A stretch of 64,000 nucleotides of DNA from Sphingomonas sp. Root720 (GCF_001428605.1 NZ_LMID01000011.1:553072-617071); one strand, 5' to 3'. Shown: positions 7,943-17,970, counted from the first letter of the stretch. Translations and numbers: made by a program. Notes: generated by a model from the sequence alone, not told the origin.

Positions 7943-9606
7943 CGGAGGATCCCGCCGACGTCCTGATCGTCGGCGCGGGCGCCGCGGGCTGCGTGCTTGC
8001 CGACCGGCTGAGCGAGGATGGACGCCGCCGGGTGCTCCTGGTCGAGGCCGGGCCCGATATCCCGCCCGGCGAGGAGCCGGCCAGCATCCGCGACGCCTTC
8101 CCCACCTCGGTCGCGGTGCCCGGCTTCTTCTGGCCCGGGCTGACCGCCGAGCTGCGCCCTGGCGTGCGCCGCCCCTATCAGCAGGCGCGACTGATGGGCG
8201 GCGGATCGAACATCATGGGGATGATGGCGCTACGCGGCGTGCCCGCCGACTATGACGAGTGGCGGGCGCTGGGCGCTACGGGCTGGGGCTGGGACGATGT
8301 GCTGCTCTACTTCAAGCGGCTGGAGGACGACCGCGATTTCGCCGGGACGCTGCATGGCCGCGACGGCCCCATCCCGATCCGCCGCCACCCGCCCGCCGCC
8401 TGGCCGCCCTTCGCCCGCGCGGTTGCCGACGCGGTGCGCGATCGCGGCTATCCCTTATTGGCCGATGGCAATGGCCAGTTCGGAGACGGACTGTTCCCGA
8501 CTCCGATGAGCAACCTGCCGGACCGACGAGTTTCGGCGTCGATGGCTTATCTCGACCGCGTGGTACGTGACCGGCCTAACCTCCGGATCAGTTGCGACAC
8601 GGAGATGTTGCGCCTGGTCGTCGACGGGCGTCGCGTCGCGGGCGCGATCGTCCGGCGAGGCCGCGAGGACCATGAGATCCGCGCCCGCACCGTGGTGCTG
8701 GCGGCCGGGGCTATCCACAGTCCGGCGCTGCTGCTGCGATCGGGTATCGGTCCCGCCGCCGATCTTCACCGCGCCGGGGTGGATGTGATCGCCGAAAGGC
8801 CCGGTGTCGGGCGGAATTTGATGAACCATCCAGCCGTCTATGTGGCGACCTATCTCCGCCGCGACGCACGGCAGTCGCCGGGCCAGCGCGCGTGGAGCCA
8901 GCACAGCCTGCGCTACTCGTCGGGACAGGCCGGTTGCCCGGCGCAGGACATGTTCCTGTTCGCCTTCAACAAGACCAGCTGGCACGCGATGGGCCGCGCG
9001 GTCGGATCGGTCAACGTCGCGGTCTACAAGAGCTTTTCGCGTGGGCGGGTCCGCCTTGCCGGTCTCGATGCGGCGCGGCCCGACGTCGCATTCAACTTGC
9101 TGTCGGATGACCGCGACCGGCAGCGGATGATCGCAGGCACCCGGCTGGCGCTCGAGCTCCTGAGCGATCCGGGGGTGCGCCGTCGCCGCCAGGACATCTT
9201 CCTGCCCAAAGGCTATACCGCGCAGCGGCTCGCCCGGCCGGGGCTGTCGAGCCGGCTGGCGGCGGCGGGCATAGCGGGTCTGTTCGACACGATCCCGCCG
9301 CTGCGCCGCGCGATGCTGGCCGACGCGCGAGTCGATCCCGAGGCCCTGCTGGCGGGATCTGCGGCGCTCGAGGATTTCGTGGCGGACAACGCGTTCCCGA
9401 TGGGCCATGTCGCTGGGACCTGCGCGATGGGCGATCCGGCCGCGCGCGATACGGTGGTCGACCGATTCTGCCGCGTGATCGGGATGGACGGGCTCTTCGT
9501 CGCGGACGCATCGATCATGCCCACGATGGTGCGTGCCAATACCCATATTCCCACATTGATGATAGCGGAGCGAGCATCGGACTTGATGAGGTCCTTGCGA
9601 GTCTAG
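7939..9606 (+). CDS. GMC-family FAD-dependent oxidoreductase
   Basis: 555-aa glucose-methanol-choline oxidoreductase. The FAD-binding dinucleotide fold is at the N-terminus (VLIVGAGAAGCVLADRL, then LLVEAGP), the GMC signature LMGGGSNIMGMMALRG is near residue 90, and AAGAIHSPALLLRSGIG near 255. The C-terminal active site has FPMGHVAGTCAMG with the catalytic histidine, and the closing NTHIPTLMIAERASD. It oxidises an alcohol to an aldehyde, passing electrons to oxygen or a carrier. Coupled to the upstream dehydrogenase by a 4-bp overlap. Substrate unknown. Confidence 0.92.
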   Translation: MTEDPADVLIVGAGAAGCVLADRLSEDGRRRVLLVEAGPDIPPGEEPASIRDAFPTSVAVPGFFWPGLTAELRPGVRRPYQQARLMGGGSNIMGMMALRGVPADYDEWRALGATGWGWDDVLLYFKRLEDDRDFAGTLHGRDGPIPIRRHPPAAWPPFARAVADAVRDRGYPLLADGNGQFGDGLFPTPMSNLPDRRVSASMAYLDRVVRDRPNLRISCDTEMLRLVVDGRRVAGAIVRRGREDHEIRARTVVLAAGAIHSPALLLRSGIGPAADLHRAGVDVIAERPGVGRNLMNHPAVYVATYLRRDARQSPGQRAWSQHSLRYSSGQAGCPAQDMFLFAFNKTSWHAMGRAVGSVNVAVYKSFSRGRVRLAGLDAARPDVAFNLLSDDRDRQRMIAGTRLALELLSDPGVRRRRQDIFLPKGYTAQRLARPGLSSRLAAAGIAGLFDTIPPLRRAMLADARVDPEALLAGSAALEDFVADNAFPMGHVAGTCAMGDPAARDTVVDRFCRVIGMDGLFVADASIMPTMVRANTHIPTLMIAERASDLMRSLRV

Positions 9607-10129
9607 ATCTGTTGGACCAGATCCCCGGCGGACACTGGCATCTCCCCAAGACGTCGTTCGATAATGGCGGCTCCAGCCCCGTCCTCCTTGGTGGAAGCAT
9701 GTCGGCCAGCGTCGAGGTCGAAGGCCGAAACGGGGCCGCAAGCAGGATGACAACGCAGCTTGGGGATGGTGGTCCGGGATCGGATCAGCTCAGTTGCGTC
9801 GGGGCGGCGCGGGCCCCAGCCAGCCGAGCCGCAACGGCGTTGGCATCGCATCCTGGCGGAAAAGGGCTGGGCGGTACCCGCCTGGAGCGAGGTTCAGCGC
9901 AGCCTGATCTTCAGGAATATCGGCGCATCCGTCCCAGCGCCTTAAGGCCGGATCCCCGGATGGGAAGCTGCGCATGACCAGAAGATGTGCCGGCGGCGGC
10001 TGCTCATATGCAGCCGATCCGTAGCAGCTCCCAACCCACTTACCGGGGCGGCACGCACTGCTACGGTGCTGGCGCGGTCGCCAATCCTGTCCTATGCCCC
10101 GGGTCACTCTATCTTGCGGACTCGACCAT
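9607..10129. other. 523-bp gap before the chemosensory operon, no supportable gene
   Basis: Both strands have only short, compositionally biased open frames without recognisable domains or ribosome sites. The stretch nearest the GMC gene reads on the minus strand as low-quality protein-like sequence and could be a decayed remnant, but I cannot name a parent. The right end presumably holds the promoter of the MCP gene. Confidence 0.5.
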
Positions 10130-12046
10130 ATGGCTCTCGTGAAAAAAACGGCGTTGGGCGCGCGCAAATCGGCACGCGTCGAAGCACCTGTCACTGCGGC
10201 GCGGCCGTTGCCATCGCCCAGGCGCGCCGTTGCCGTCCCGCTCGCGCAGGATGCTCGCGGACGTATCGGACAGGCTACGCTGGAGCTCGCCAGCGGCCTG
10301 AGTGAAGCATCGGCCGCTGCCGCGGAACTCCAGGCTGCAATGACCCAGATCGCCAGCGGTGCCGAAGAAGCGGCGGGGGCGTCGCAGGAATCGCTTGGTC
10401 TGATAGCTACTTTGGGCGCGACCTTTCTGGAAGCGCGGGAGCGCGCCGGCCAAGCCCGGCGGCAGGCGGACGCGATCGAAACCGCGTTTTCCGAAATCAC
10501 CGGCCAGATCGAGGCGTCAGTTTCCGCGATCGAGCTCAATGCCCGACGGCAGCTCGGGTCCGTCGAGGTGATCGCGGCGCTTGAGACGACCGCCGCCGAT
10601 ATCGGCGCCATCGCGCAGGGCGTTGGTGACGTCTCCGAACAGACCAGCATGTTGGCGCTCAACGCAACGATCGAGGCGGCGCGGGCTGGTGACGACGGCA
10701 AGGGCTTCGCAGTCGTCGCGGATGAGGTTCGCGCGCTGGCCGAGACCGCCGAAGCCAATGCTGCCGAAATCCTCGATCTCGCTGGCGGTATAGCCGGCGA
10801 TGTCCGCGAGATCGTCACGGCGATCCGGAGTGCCGCCGGCGAGGCCGAGCGCGAGGCCCAGGCCGGTCGCGCGGTGATTGCCCGGATCGGCGAGACCGGG
10901 AGCGACCTCGCGGCGATCGCGGAGAGCGCCGAGCAGATCCTCGTGGCGGCGGTTCAGGCCGAGACGGCCATTCGCGAAGCGCAACGCGGTGCCGAGCAGG
11001 TCGCCGCAGCCGCCGAACAGCAGTCGGCGGCTGCGGCTGAAGCGCAGCAGGCGATCGAGCAGCAAAGCGTCTCGCTCGACCAGAGCCAGCAGACCGCCGA
11101 CGCGCTGGGCGCCCTGTCCGAGACGCTCCAGGACGAGGCGGAAGGCAACGCCGCGGCCGAGCAGGTGGCGGCCGCGGCCGAGCAGCTGTCGGCGACGGTT
11201 CAGGAGCTATCCGGCGCGGCCGCCGAGATACTCGTGGCGATCGAACAGATCGGGAAGGGCGCGCAGGTCCAGGCGGCCGCCACGCTCGAGGCGAGCAGCG
11301 CGATGGAGCAGATCGAAAGCGCCGCGGAGATGGCCCAGGGCCGCGCCCGCGATAGCGCCGGGCGCGTGGCGTCGGTCGCCAGCTCGGTCGCCGAAAGCGC
11401 CGAGCGGATCGAGGCGCTGGCCAAGGGGGTCGGCGCGGCACTCGAGCGTACGCGGGCGATGCTGACATCGCTCACCGACGTGTCGAAGGTCGCGCGCCGG
11501 ATCGAGCGCAATGGCGATGCGCTGGCGCTGCTTGCCGTCCAGACGAGCATGCTTGGGGTGAGCGGCTCGGTCGAAGCGACCCGAGCGGGGGACGCCGGGG
11601 AGGGATTTGCCACGGTTGCCGCGGATATTCGCAAATTGTCCCGCGACGCGGCGGTCAGCGGCGAGCGCGCGCGCGATGCCATCCGCGCGGTCCAGGACCA
11701 GGTCGGCGCAATCGTGCGCGATCTCGACCAGATCGTTGCCGCGGCGGAAAGCGAGATCGCGCGGAGTCAGGGCCTCGTCGAGCGCTTTCGCGCGCTGGAG
11801 GTCGAGCTTGGGGTTGGGAAGGCGGGTGCCGAGACGATCGCCGACGGCAGTGATCTGATCTTGCGCTCGGTGCGCGAAATCCGGGGCGGTACGGAGCAGA
11901 TTGCGACCGCCGCCGAAGAAGCCTCGGCTGCCGCGCGCCAGGCGGGGGCGGCTGCCCAGCAGCAAAGCCAGGCCTCCGAGGAGCTCGCTGCCGCGATCGA
12001 AGAGATCGCCTCGCTCGCTGCCGCCCTGCTCGAACAGCCGTCCTGA
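10130..12046 (+). CDS. Soluble methyl-accepting chemotaxis protein with two signalling tips
   Basis: 638-aa, almost wholly alpha-helical and Ala/Glu-rich. There is no hydrophobic segment and no recognisable sensor domain, so it is cytoplasmic. A canonical MCP hairpin tip occurs near residue 170 ([18 protein letters not shown] then [16 protein letters not shown]). A second, diverged tip occurs near residue 470 ([18 protein letters not shown] then [14 protein letters not shown]). The C-terminus has further coiled-coil heptads. It would scaffold CheA/CheW arrays. ATG 10130 is chosen; ATG 10094 is also possible and neither has a strong ribosome site. First gene of the chemosensory operon, 5 bp before the triple-CheW gene. 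Confidence 0.88.
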   Translation: MALVKKTALGARKSARVEAPVTAARPLPSPRRAVAVPLAQDARGRIGQATLELASGLSEASAAAAELQAAMTQIASGAEEAAGASQESLGLIATLGATFLEARERAGQARRQADAIETAFSEITGQIEASVSAIELNARRQLGSVEVIAALETTAADIGAIAQGVGDVSEQTSMLALNATIEAARAGDDGKGFAVVADEVRALAETAEANAAEILDLAGGIAGDVREIVTAIRSAAGEAEREAQAGRAVIARIGETGSDLAAIAESAEQILVAAVQAETAIREAQRGAEQVAAAAEQQSAAAAEAQQAIEQQSVSLDQSQQTADALGALSETLQDEAEGNAAAEQVAAAAEQLSATVQELSGAAAEILVAIEQIGKGAQVQAAATLEASSAMEQIESAAEMAQGRARDSAGRVASVASSVAESAERIEALAKGVGAALERTRAMLTSLTDVSKVARRIERNGDALALLAVQTSMLGVSGSVEATRAGDAGEGFATVAADIRKLSRDAAVSGERARDAIRAVQDQVGAIVRDLDQIVAAAESEIARSQGLVERFRALEVELGVGKAGAETIADGSDLILRSVREIRGGTEQIATAAEEASAAARQAGAAAQQQSQASEELAAAIEEIASLAAALLEQPS

Positions 12047-12051
12047 GCGCG

Positions 12052-13407
12052 GTGGCGGCTCCTCAGCTGCTTGCGCTCGAGGTGGCGGGCCGTCGCCTCG
12101 GACTGCCGGCCATCGATGTCCGTGAGGTGCTCAAAAGCCGGCGCCTGACGCCCGTGCCGCAGGCCCCGCCCAGCCTGCTCGGCCTCTGCAACCTGCGGGG
12201 CGCCGCAATCCCCGTCCTGTCGCTCGCCGTCTTGCTCGAGCAGGATGCCCGACCCGCGCGGCGGATCGTGGTGCTCGAGGGTGCCTCGCCGATCGGCCTC
12301 GCCGTCGACCAGGTGCTCGGATTGGCTCCGGCCGGCGAAGCCGAGGCGCTCGCGGTCGCGCCGCTCATCGCAGCGCAGTTCGCCGGACTGGCTTCGCGCT
12401 CGGCGCGACGCGGGGAGCGGGTGGCGGCTCGGCGCGCCCGCAGTGCCGCGCGCTCCGAGACGCGAATGCTGTCGTTCGACGTGGCGGGCCAGAGCTATGC
12501 GCTTCCGCTCGAGCGTATCGAGGCGGTGATTCCGCTCGGCGCCCAGATCGCAACGATTCCCGATGCCGATGCAGCGGTGATCGGGACGATGGCCTGGCGC
12601 GATAGCCTGCTTCCCTTGCTGTCGCTCGCCGCCCTCCTCGGGTGTGGCGGTACGCGCGCGACCGGCGCCAGGATTATCGTGGTGCGGATCGAAGGCCATC
12701 CCGCGGGCCTCGTCGTCGACGCGATCGGCGAGGTGCTTGCCGTCCCCGACGAAAGCGTCGACTCGGTTCCCGCGCTGCTCCAGCGCGGCGGCGGCGAGGC
12801 GCGGATTGCCGCCATCGCCAGACTCGACGGCGGTAAGCGACTATTGTCGCTGCTCGCATGCGACGCGCTCGTCGACCCGAGCCTTGGCGCGCGGCTACGT
12901 GCGGTCGGCACCGAGGAAATACGCGCCGAGCAACGGACCGAGGCGGCGACCGAGGCTCTGCTCCTCTTCACGATCGGCGATGCGGCCTATGGTCTGCCGC
13001 TCGCCGCGATCTCGGAGGTCGCCCGACTTCCTGAAACGCTGACAGCCCTGCCGCGCGCACCGGCCTTCATACGCGGGGTGATGCATCTGCGCGGTCGCGC
13101 GCTCGCGGTGGTGGACCAGGCGGCACGGTTCGGAGCAACCGCCACCGGACAGCGACTGATCGTCGCTGCCGCGGGCGACCTCGAGGCGGCCTTCCTCGTT
13201 GACCGGATCCGCGGTGTCGTCCGCGTGCCGCGCGCGGCGCGTAGCGACGCGCCGGCGGTGGGCGAGGAGCCGCAGCTCTTCGAGTCCTTGCTGACCGCCG
13301 ATGGCGGACCGATGACGCTGTTGATGAGCCCCTTTGCCCTTCTCGCCCAAACCGAGCGTCATCTGCTCGCTGCGGTCGATCTCACCGGGCGGTCGCGGCG
13401 CCGATGA
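12052..13407 (+). CDS. Protein with three CheW domains
   Basis: 451-aa adaptor made of three CheW-like folds: about residues 4-110 (LALEVAGRRLGLPAIDVREVL), 140-270 (MLSFDVAGQSYALPLERIEAV), and 305-440 (LLLFTIGDAAYGLPLAAISEVA). Each repeat shows the beta-barrel pattern and the loop with LRG or equivalent before the PVLSL-type strand; in the middle repeat the loop is MAWRDSLLPLLSL. CheW couples receptors to CheA; a triple unit could cross-link several receptor trimers or the two tips of the upstream MCP. GTG 12052 start. Stop overlaps cheB by 4 bp. Confidence 0.88.
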   Translation: MAAPQLLALEVAGRRLGLPAIDVREVLKSRRLTPVPQAPPSLLGLCNLRGAAIPVLSLAVLLEQDARPARRIVVLEGASPIGLAVDQVLGLAPAGEAEALAVAPLIAAQFAGLASRSARRGERVAARRARSAARSETRMLSFDVAGQSYALPLERIEAVIPLGAQIATIPDADAAVIGTMAWRDSLLPLLSLAALLGCGGTRATGARIIVVRIEGHPAGLVVDAIGEVLAVPDESVDSVPALLQRGGGEARIAAIARLDGGKRLLSLLACDALVDPSLGARLRAVGTEEIRAEQRTEAATEALLLFTIGDAAYGLPLAAISEVARLPETLTALPRAPAFIRGVMHLRGRALAVVDQAARFGATATGQRLIVAAAGDLEAAFLVDRIRGVVRVPRAARSDAPAVGEEPQLFESLLTADGGPMTLLMSPFALLAQTERHLLAAVDLTGRSRRR

Positions 13408-14528
13408 CTCGTCTCCTGATTGTCGACGACAGCCCGCTGATGCGGCGGCTGCTCAGCGGAATTTTCTCCGCCGCGGGGGATTTCGAGGTGGAGGTCGCCC
13501 GCGACGCCGACGAAGCGCTGGCTCGGCTCGGCACCTTCAAACCAGACGTCGTGACCCTCGACATCCATATGCCTGGCATGGATGGCCTGGCCTGCCTCGA
13601 CCGTATCATGATCGAGCGCCCCTGTCCGGTGGTGATGGTGTCTTCGCTCACCGAGGAGGGCGCCGAGGAGACGCTCGACGCGATCGCGCTCGGCGCGGTC
13701 GATTTCTTCCCCAAGCCGCGCGGGGCGGTTTCGATCGCGATCGAGGAAGTCGCTCCCGACTTGGTAGCGACGGTACGTCAGGCCGCAAAAGCGCGGATTT
13801 CACGGACGACCCGGCTCACCGAGCGTGTGCGGCTGCGCGGCCAGATCGTCGAGAGACGGGCGCGCACGATGCCAGCGGCATCGCCTCGCCGCGCCGCTGC
13901 GGCCCCGGCCCCGGCTATCGCGCCTGAACGGCTCGTAACGCCGGGCGCGCCTGCGGAACACCTCGTCCTGATCGGGACATCGACCGGCGGACCGCCCGCG
14001 CTCGATGCGGTGCTCGGCGCGCTTCCCGCCGACTTCGCCTACGGGGTGTTGGTCGCGCAGCATATGCCGGCGAGCTTCACCGGGCCGCTCGCACGCCGTC
14101 TCGACAAGCTCTGCGCGCTGCCGGTCGCCGAGGTGACGGCGGTGACCCCGGTCCTGGCCGGCCATGTCTATATCGGCCGCGGCGACGCCGATTTCCTTAT
14201 CAGCCGGCGCGCCGGCCGGCTCGTGGCTCTCGCCGCGCCGAGCAGTCCCGATCATCACTGGCATCCGAGCGTCGAGCGGCTCGTCGAGAGCGCGATGCTG
14301 CACGTCGAACCGTCAAAGCTGATCGGTGTGCTGATGACCGGGATGGGGACCGACGGCGCGACCGCGATGACCGCGCTGCACAAGGCCGGCGGCGAAACCA
14401 TTGCCGAGGCCGAGGAGAGCGCGGTCGTATGGGGCATGCCGGGGGCGCTGGTCGCGAAGGGCGGTGCGGGGCAGGTCGCGCCGCTTGAACGGATCGCGGG
14501 CGCGCTCGCCGCGTTGGTTGCGGGATGA
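13404..14528 (+). CDS. cheB: Chemotaxis protein-glutamate methylesterase CheB
   Basis: 374-aa two-domain CheB. The receiver (1-120) has the acidic pair DD at 8-9, the phospho-acceptor Asp53 in VVTLDIHMPGMDG and the lysine in FFPKPRG. After a basic Ala/Pro linker, the methylesterase domain (about 185-370) shows the full catalytic triad: serine in GTSTGGPPAL, histidine in AQHMP and aspartate in MTGMGTDGA. It removes methyl groups from MCP glutamates when phosphorylated by CheA. Start and stop overlap the neighbouring genes by 4 bp each. Confidence 0.96.
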   Translation: MTRLLIVDDSPLMRRLLSGIFSAAGDFEVEVARDADEALARLGTFKPDVVTLDIHMPGMDGLACLDRIMIERPCPVVMVSSLTEEGAEETLDAIALGAVDFFPKPRGAVSIAIEEVAPDLVATVRQAAKARISRTTRLTERVRLRGQIVERRARTMPAASPRRAAAAPAPAIAPERLVTPGAPAEHLVLIGTSTGGPPALDAVLGALPADFAYGVLVAQHMPASFTGPLARRLDKLCALPVAEVTAVTPVLAGHVYIGRGDADFLISRRAGRLVALAAPSSPDHHWHPSVERLVESAMLHVEPSKLIGVLMTGMGTDGATAMTALHKAGGETIAEAEESAVVWGMPGALVAKGGAGQVAPLERIAGALAALVAG

Positions 14529-15349
14529 GCGCTTTCCTCTCCCCCGACGAGCTGAAGACGTTGACCGATCTGCTCTATCTGTGGACCGGCATGACTTTCG
14601 GCGAGAGCAAGCGCTATTATATCGAGCGCCGCTTCGCCGATCGTCTCAAGCGCAGCGGATCAGCCGATGCGCGGGCGTATCTCGCCCGGCTCGGGATCGA
14701 TGCTGCCGAGCGCCAGGCGCTGATCAATGCCTTCACGATCAACGAGACCTATTTCTTCCGCGAAGATCACCAGCTGCGGGCGCTCGCCGACCAGATCCTG
14801 CCCGAGATCGTGCAGACCAAGCGCCCGGGCGATCTCATCCGGATCTGGTCGCTGCCCTGCTCGACCGGCGACGAGGCCTATTCGATCGCGATCTGGTTGC
14901 TCGAACATTGGCCGATGGTCGACGCCTATAATGTCGAGATCGTCGGCTCGGATATCGACACCGCGGCGGTCGGGGCGGCGCGCGAAGGGCGCTATGCCGC
15001 TCGCGCGCTGGCGAAGTTGCCCGAGTCGCTCGTCGAGCGCTATTTCGAGCCGGAGCACCGCCACCAGCGCAAGATCATCGACGACTTGCGCGAGTCGGTT
15101 CAGTTCACGGTCACCAATCTCGTCGATCCCGCCGCCGCCGCCGCGCAAGGCCGGTTCGACGTGGTGCTGTGCCGCAATCTGCTGATCTATTTCGACGATG
15201 CTTCGCGGAGGGTCGCCGCCGACACGCTCTACGACCGGCTCCATCCCGGCGGCTTCCTCCTGCTCGGGCACAGCGAGTCGATGAGCCGGATCACCGATCG
15301 CTTCGACTTCGTTCGCCTCGACGACGCAATCGTCTATCGTCGGCCGTGA
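14525..15349 (+). CDS. cheR: Chemotaxis MCP methyltransferase CheR
   Basis: 274-aa S-adenosylmethionine-dependent glutamate methyltransferase. N-terminal helical domain, then TINETYFFREDHQ near residue 75 and the SAM-binding region IWSLPCSTGDEAYSIA near residue 105, VEIVGSDIDTAAV, and the CRNLLIYFD motif near 220 followed by LHPGGFLLLGHSES. All hallmarks of CheR are present. It sets the methylation level of the MCP encoded upstream. ATGA overlaps on both sides (cheB, cheA). Confidence 0.96.
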   Translation: MSAFLSPDELKTLTDLLYLWTGMTFGESKRYYIERRFADRLKRSGSADARAYLARLGIDAAERQALINAFTINETYFFREDHQLRALADQILPEIVQTKRPGDLIRIWSLPCSTGDEAYSIAIWLLEHWPMVDAYNVEIVGSDIDTAAVGAAREGRYAARALAKLPESLVERYFEPEHRHQRKIIDDLRESVQFTVTNLVDPAAAAAQGRFDVVLCRNLLIYFDDASRRVAADTLYDRLHPGGFLLLGHSESMSRITDRFDFVRLDDAIVYRRP

Positions 15350-17277
15350 TGGACGAGCTGCTCACCCAGTTCCTGATCGAAGGCCGTGAGCTCGTGGCCG
15401 ACGCGGAGGCCGAACTGAGCCGGCTCGCTGCTGAGCCGGACAATGCCGCCGCGCTCGACGCGCTGTTTCGTGCGGTCCACACCCTGAAGGGGTCGGTGGC
15501 GGTGTTCGACATGGAACCCGCCGAAGCGCTGCTGCATCGCGCCGAGGATAGGCTGGGCGTCGCGCGCAGCAACGGCGCGATCCTGGGTCCCGATGGGATC
15601 GAGACGCTGCTTGCCTGTATCGACGCGATCGACCGCTGGATCGACGAGCTCGAGCAGGGCGGTGCGCTCGGCGAGGACGCCGCCAGCGTGGCGGAGCAGC
15701 TGATCGCAAGACTTGTTGGCGGCCCGCGGCCGGTAGGAACCTCGACCGCGCCGGTGGCCAGCGCGGCGGAATGGGTTTCGGGGCCTGCCGCGCGCGCCGC
15801 CGCCGCGATCGGCGCGACCGATCAGAACCTGGTCGCCTTCCGCTACACCCCCGACCCAGACTGCTTCTTTCGCGGGGACGACCCGCTCGCGCTCGCGCTG
15901 GCTGTCCCCGACCTCGTCGATCTCGCCATCGTGCCGGTGGGAGGGCTGGCCCCGATCATGGATTGGGACCCGTTTCGCTGCCAGGTCCTGCTCGAGGGCG
16001 TCAGCAGCGCGCCGATCGAGGCCGTTCGCGCGGCGTTTCGGCTCGTGCCCGATCAACTGGCCTTTGCCGAGATAACCCCGCAGCCCATCGAAACCGACGC
16101 CGTGGTCGCCTCGGACGCGGCGCGTATCGTGCGCGTCGATGGAGCCCGGCTCGACCGGCTTGCCGACGAGGTCGGCGAACTGGCCGTGGCTGCCAACGGC
16201 CTTGCCCATGCCGTGCGCCGAGCTGAATGGACTGATCCCGCGCTCGCGCAGATCTTGCGCGCGCTCCAAGGCGATATCGATCGGATCACCGGGCGCCTCC
16301 ATCATGGCGTCTCCGCCGTCCGACGGGTTTCGCTTGCCGCCTCTTTGCGCCGGCTACCGCGGCTCGTCCGCGAGATCGCACAGGGCGTAGCGAAGCCGGT
16401 GCGATTCACGATGCGCGGAGAGCTCACGCAGGTCGACAAGGCCATCGCCGATGGCGTTTTCGAACCGCTCCTCCACATCATACGCAACGCGCTCGATCAC
16501 GGGCTCGAGTCCGCCGCAATCCGTCAGGCTGCGGGAAAGCCGGTCGAAGGGAGTCTCGAGCTCCTGATCAACCGCCAGGGCGACGAGGTCGTGCTTGGCT
16601 TGAGCGACGACGGCGCCGGGATCGATCCCGACCGGATCCGGGCGGCCGCGGTCCAACGCGGCATACTTGCCGCCGAGGCCGCCGCAGCGCTGTCCGACGC
16701 ACAGGCGCTGCGGCTGATTCTCACACCGGGCTTCTCGACCGCGGCGGCCGTCACCGACCTGTCGGGCCGCGGCGTTGGCATGGACGCCGTTCAGCGCGCG
16801 GTCGAGCGACTGCGTGGACGCCTCGCTATCGAAAGTCGCGCCGGCAAAGGGACCCGGATCGAGATCCGGCTTCCGCTCGATGCGATCACGACCCGCCTGC
16901 TGGTCGTCCGGGCGGGTGACGAACGCTACGGCATACCGCTCGACCAGATCGTCGAGACCGCGCGGATCGCCGCCGACGCGATTCTGCCGATCGGCGGCGG
17001 CCAGGCTTGTGTCCTGCGCGATCGGACCGTTCCAATTCTCGATTTGGCGAGCCTTCTTGGTCGCGCCGCGACGCGGGACAATGCGGTGCGCCTCGTCGTC
17101 ACCGAAAGCGGCGGCGAGTTGGTGGCGGTCCGGGTGGCGGCGTTCGACGCGCAGATCGACGCGCTGGTGCGCGAGGCGCGGGGCCTGCTGGGCGTGCTGC
17201 CCGGGATAGCGGGAACGGCCCTTCTCGGCGACGGCGCCGTGCTGCTCGTCCTCGATCTCCCCGAGCTTGCAGCATGA
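15349..17277 (+). CDS. cheA: Chemotaxis histidine kinase CheA
   Basis: 642-aa CheA. The HPt domain carries the phospho-acceptor His44 in RAVHTLKGSVAVF. After a linker, the dimerisation helices (about 265-355) lead into the ATP-binding domain: N box HIIRNALDHGLE, G1 box LSDDGAGIDPDRI, then GFSTAAAVTDLSGRGVGMDA. The CheW-like regulatory domain occupies about 505-640. A separate P2 CheY-binding domain is not obvious, although residues 150-250 could be a diverged one. It phosphorylates the CheY, CheB and possibly hybrid kinase receiver of this operon. Starts with 1-bp overlap of the cheR stop (TGATG). Confidence 0.96.
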   Translation: MDELLTQFLIEGRELVADAEAELSRLAAEPDNAAALDALFRAVHTLKGSVAVFDMEPAEALLHRAEDRLGVARSNGAILGPDGIETLLACIDAIDRWIDELEQGGALGEDAASVAEQLIARLVGGPRPVGTSTAPVASAAEWVSGPAARAAAAIGATDQNLVAFRYTPDPDCFFRGDDPLALALAVPDLVDLAIVPVGGLAPIMDWDPFRCQVLLEGVSSAPIEAVRAAFRLVPDQLAFAEITPQPIETDAVVASDAARIVRVDGARLDRLADEVGELAVAANGLAHAVRRAEWTDPALAQILRALQGDIDRITGRLHHGVSAVRRVSLAASLRRLPRLVREIAQGVAKPVRFTMRGELTQVDKAIADGVFEPLLHIIRNALDHGLESAAIRQAAGKPVEGSLELLINRQGDEVVLGLSDDGAGIDPDRIRAAAVQRGILAAEAAAALSDAQALRLILTPGFSTAAAVTDLSGRGVGMDAVQRAVERLRGRLAIESRAGKGTRIEIRLPLDAITTRLLVVRAGDERYGIPLDQIVETARIAADAILPIGGGQACVLRDRTVPILDLASLLGRAATRDNAVRLVVTESGGELVAVRVAAFDAQIDALVREARGLLGVLPGIAGTALLGDGAVLLVLDLPELAA

Positions 17278-17519
17278 GCGTGACCGTCACCGGCGACGTC
17301 ATCGCGCTCTCGGGGACCTGCCTCGTCGAGGATGCCGAGCCCTTGCTCGTCGCTCTCCAGGCCGATCCGCGCCGTTCGGTCGATGTCACGGGCGCCACAC
17401 GGCTACATCTCGCGGTGGTGCAGCTCCTGCTCGCCGCCCGGCCGACCTTGATCGGCGTGCCCGACGACCCGATCCTTCGCGACCGCCTCCTGCCATTGTT
17501 GCTCCAGGTTAACTCTTAA
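17274..17519 (+). CDS. Small STAS-domain protein
   Basis: 81-aa protein that looks like a minimal STAS (anti-sigma-factor-antagonist-like) domain: strand pattern TGDVIALSGTCLVEDAEPLL, then VDVTGATRLHLAVVQLLLAA, which corresponds to the region where SpoIIAA-type proteins carry the phosphorylatable serine. Here that position reads RLHLA, without a clear serine, so phospho-switching may be lost. Starts 4 bp inside the cheA stop. STAS proteins occur in some non-canonical chemosensory operons as extra scaffold or phospho-relay parts; the role here is unknown. Confidence 0.7.
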   Translation: MSVTVTGDVIALSGTCLVEDAEPLLVALQADPRRSVDVTGATRLHLAVVQLLLAARPTLIGVPDDPILRDRLLPLLLQVNS

Positions 17520-17586
17520 GCGGCTATCGCCCTCAAACGGGAGCAGATATGAGGGAGTAACGAGTTCTGAAGCGTGGAGCCTTTTC

Positions 17587-17970
17587 GTGGCGGTGAAAGT
17601 CCTGATTGTTGACGATAGCAAATTGGCGCGGATCGTCGCGGCGAAGGCGCTGGCGGAACTCCAGCCCGAGTGGACCAAAGTCGAGGCGGGGAGCGCGGCG
17701 CAGGCGCATGAGCTGCTCGATGCCGGCGAGATCGTCGATATCGCGCTCGTCGACTTCAACATGACCGAGAAGGACGGTCTCGAATTCGCCGGCGAGCTGC
17801 GCGCGGCGCAGCCGACCATGCCGATCGCGATCATCACCGCGAACATCCAGGACGAGGTTATCGCGCGCGCCCGCGCGATCGATGCCACCTTCGTCCCCAA
17901 GCCCGTCACTTCCGAGGCTTTGCAGGGCTTCATTTCCGGGGCGGCGCTGCGTCTCCGCAAAGCCCCGTGA
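17587..17970 (+). CDS. cheY: CheY-like single-domain response regulator
   Basis: 127-aa stand-alone receiver. Acidic pair DD at 9-10, phospho-acceptor Asp56 in ALVDFNMTEKDG, threonine in AIITANIQ and lysine in FVPKPVT. No output domain, so it acts by protein binding as a CheY. GTG 17587 start; 67 bp separate it from the STAS gene, the longest gap inside the operon. Its stop overlaps the CheC-family gene, a likely phosphatase for it. Confidence 0.88.
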   Translation: MAVKVLIVDDSKLARIVAAKALAELQPEWTKVEAGSAAQAHELLDAGEIVDIALVDFNMTEKDGLEFAGELRAAQPTMPIAIITANIQDEVIARARAIDATFVPKPVTSEALQGFISGAALRLRKAP

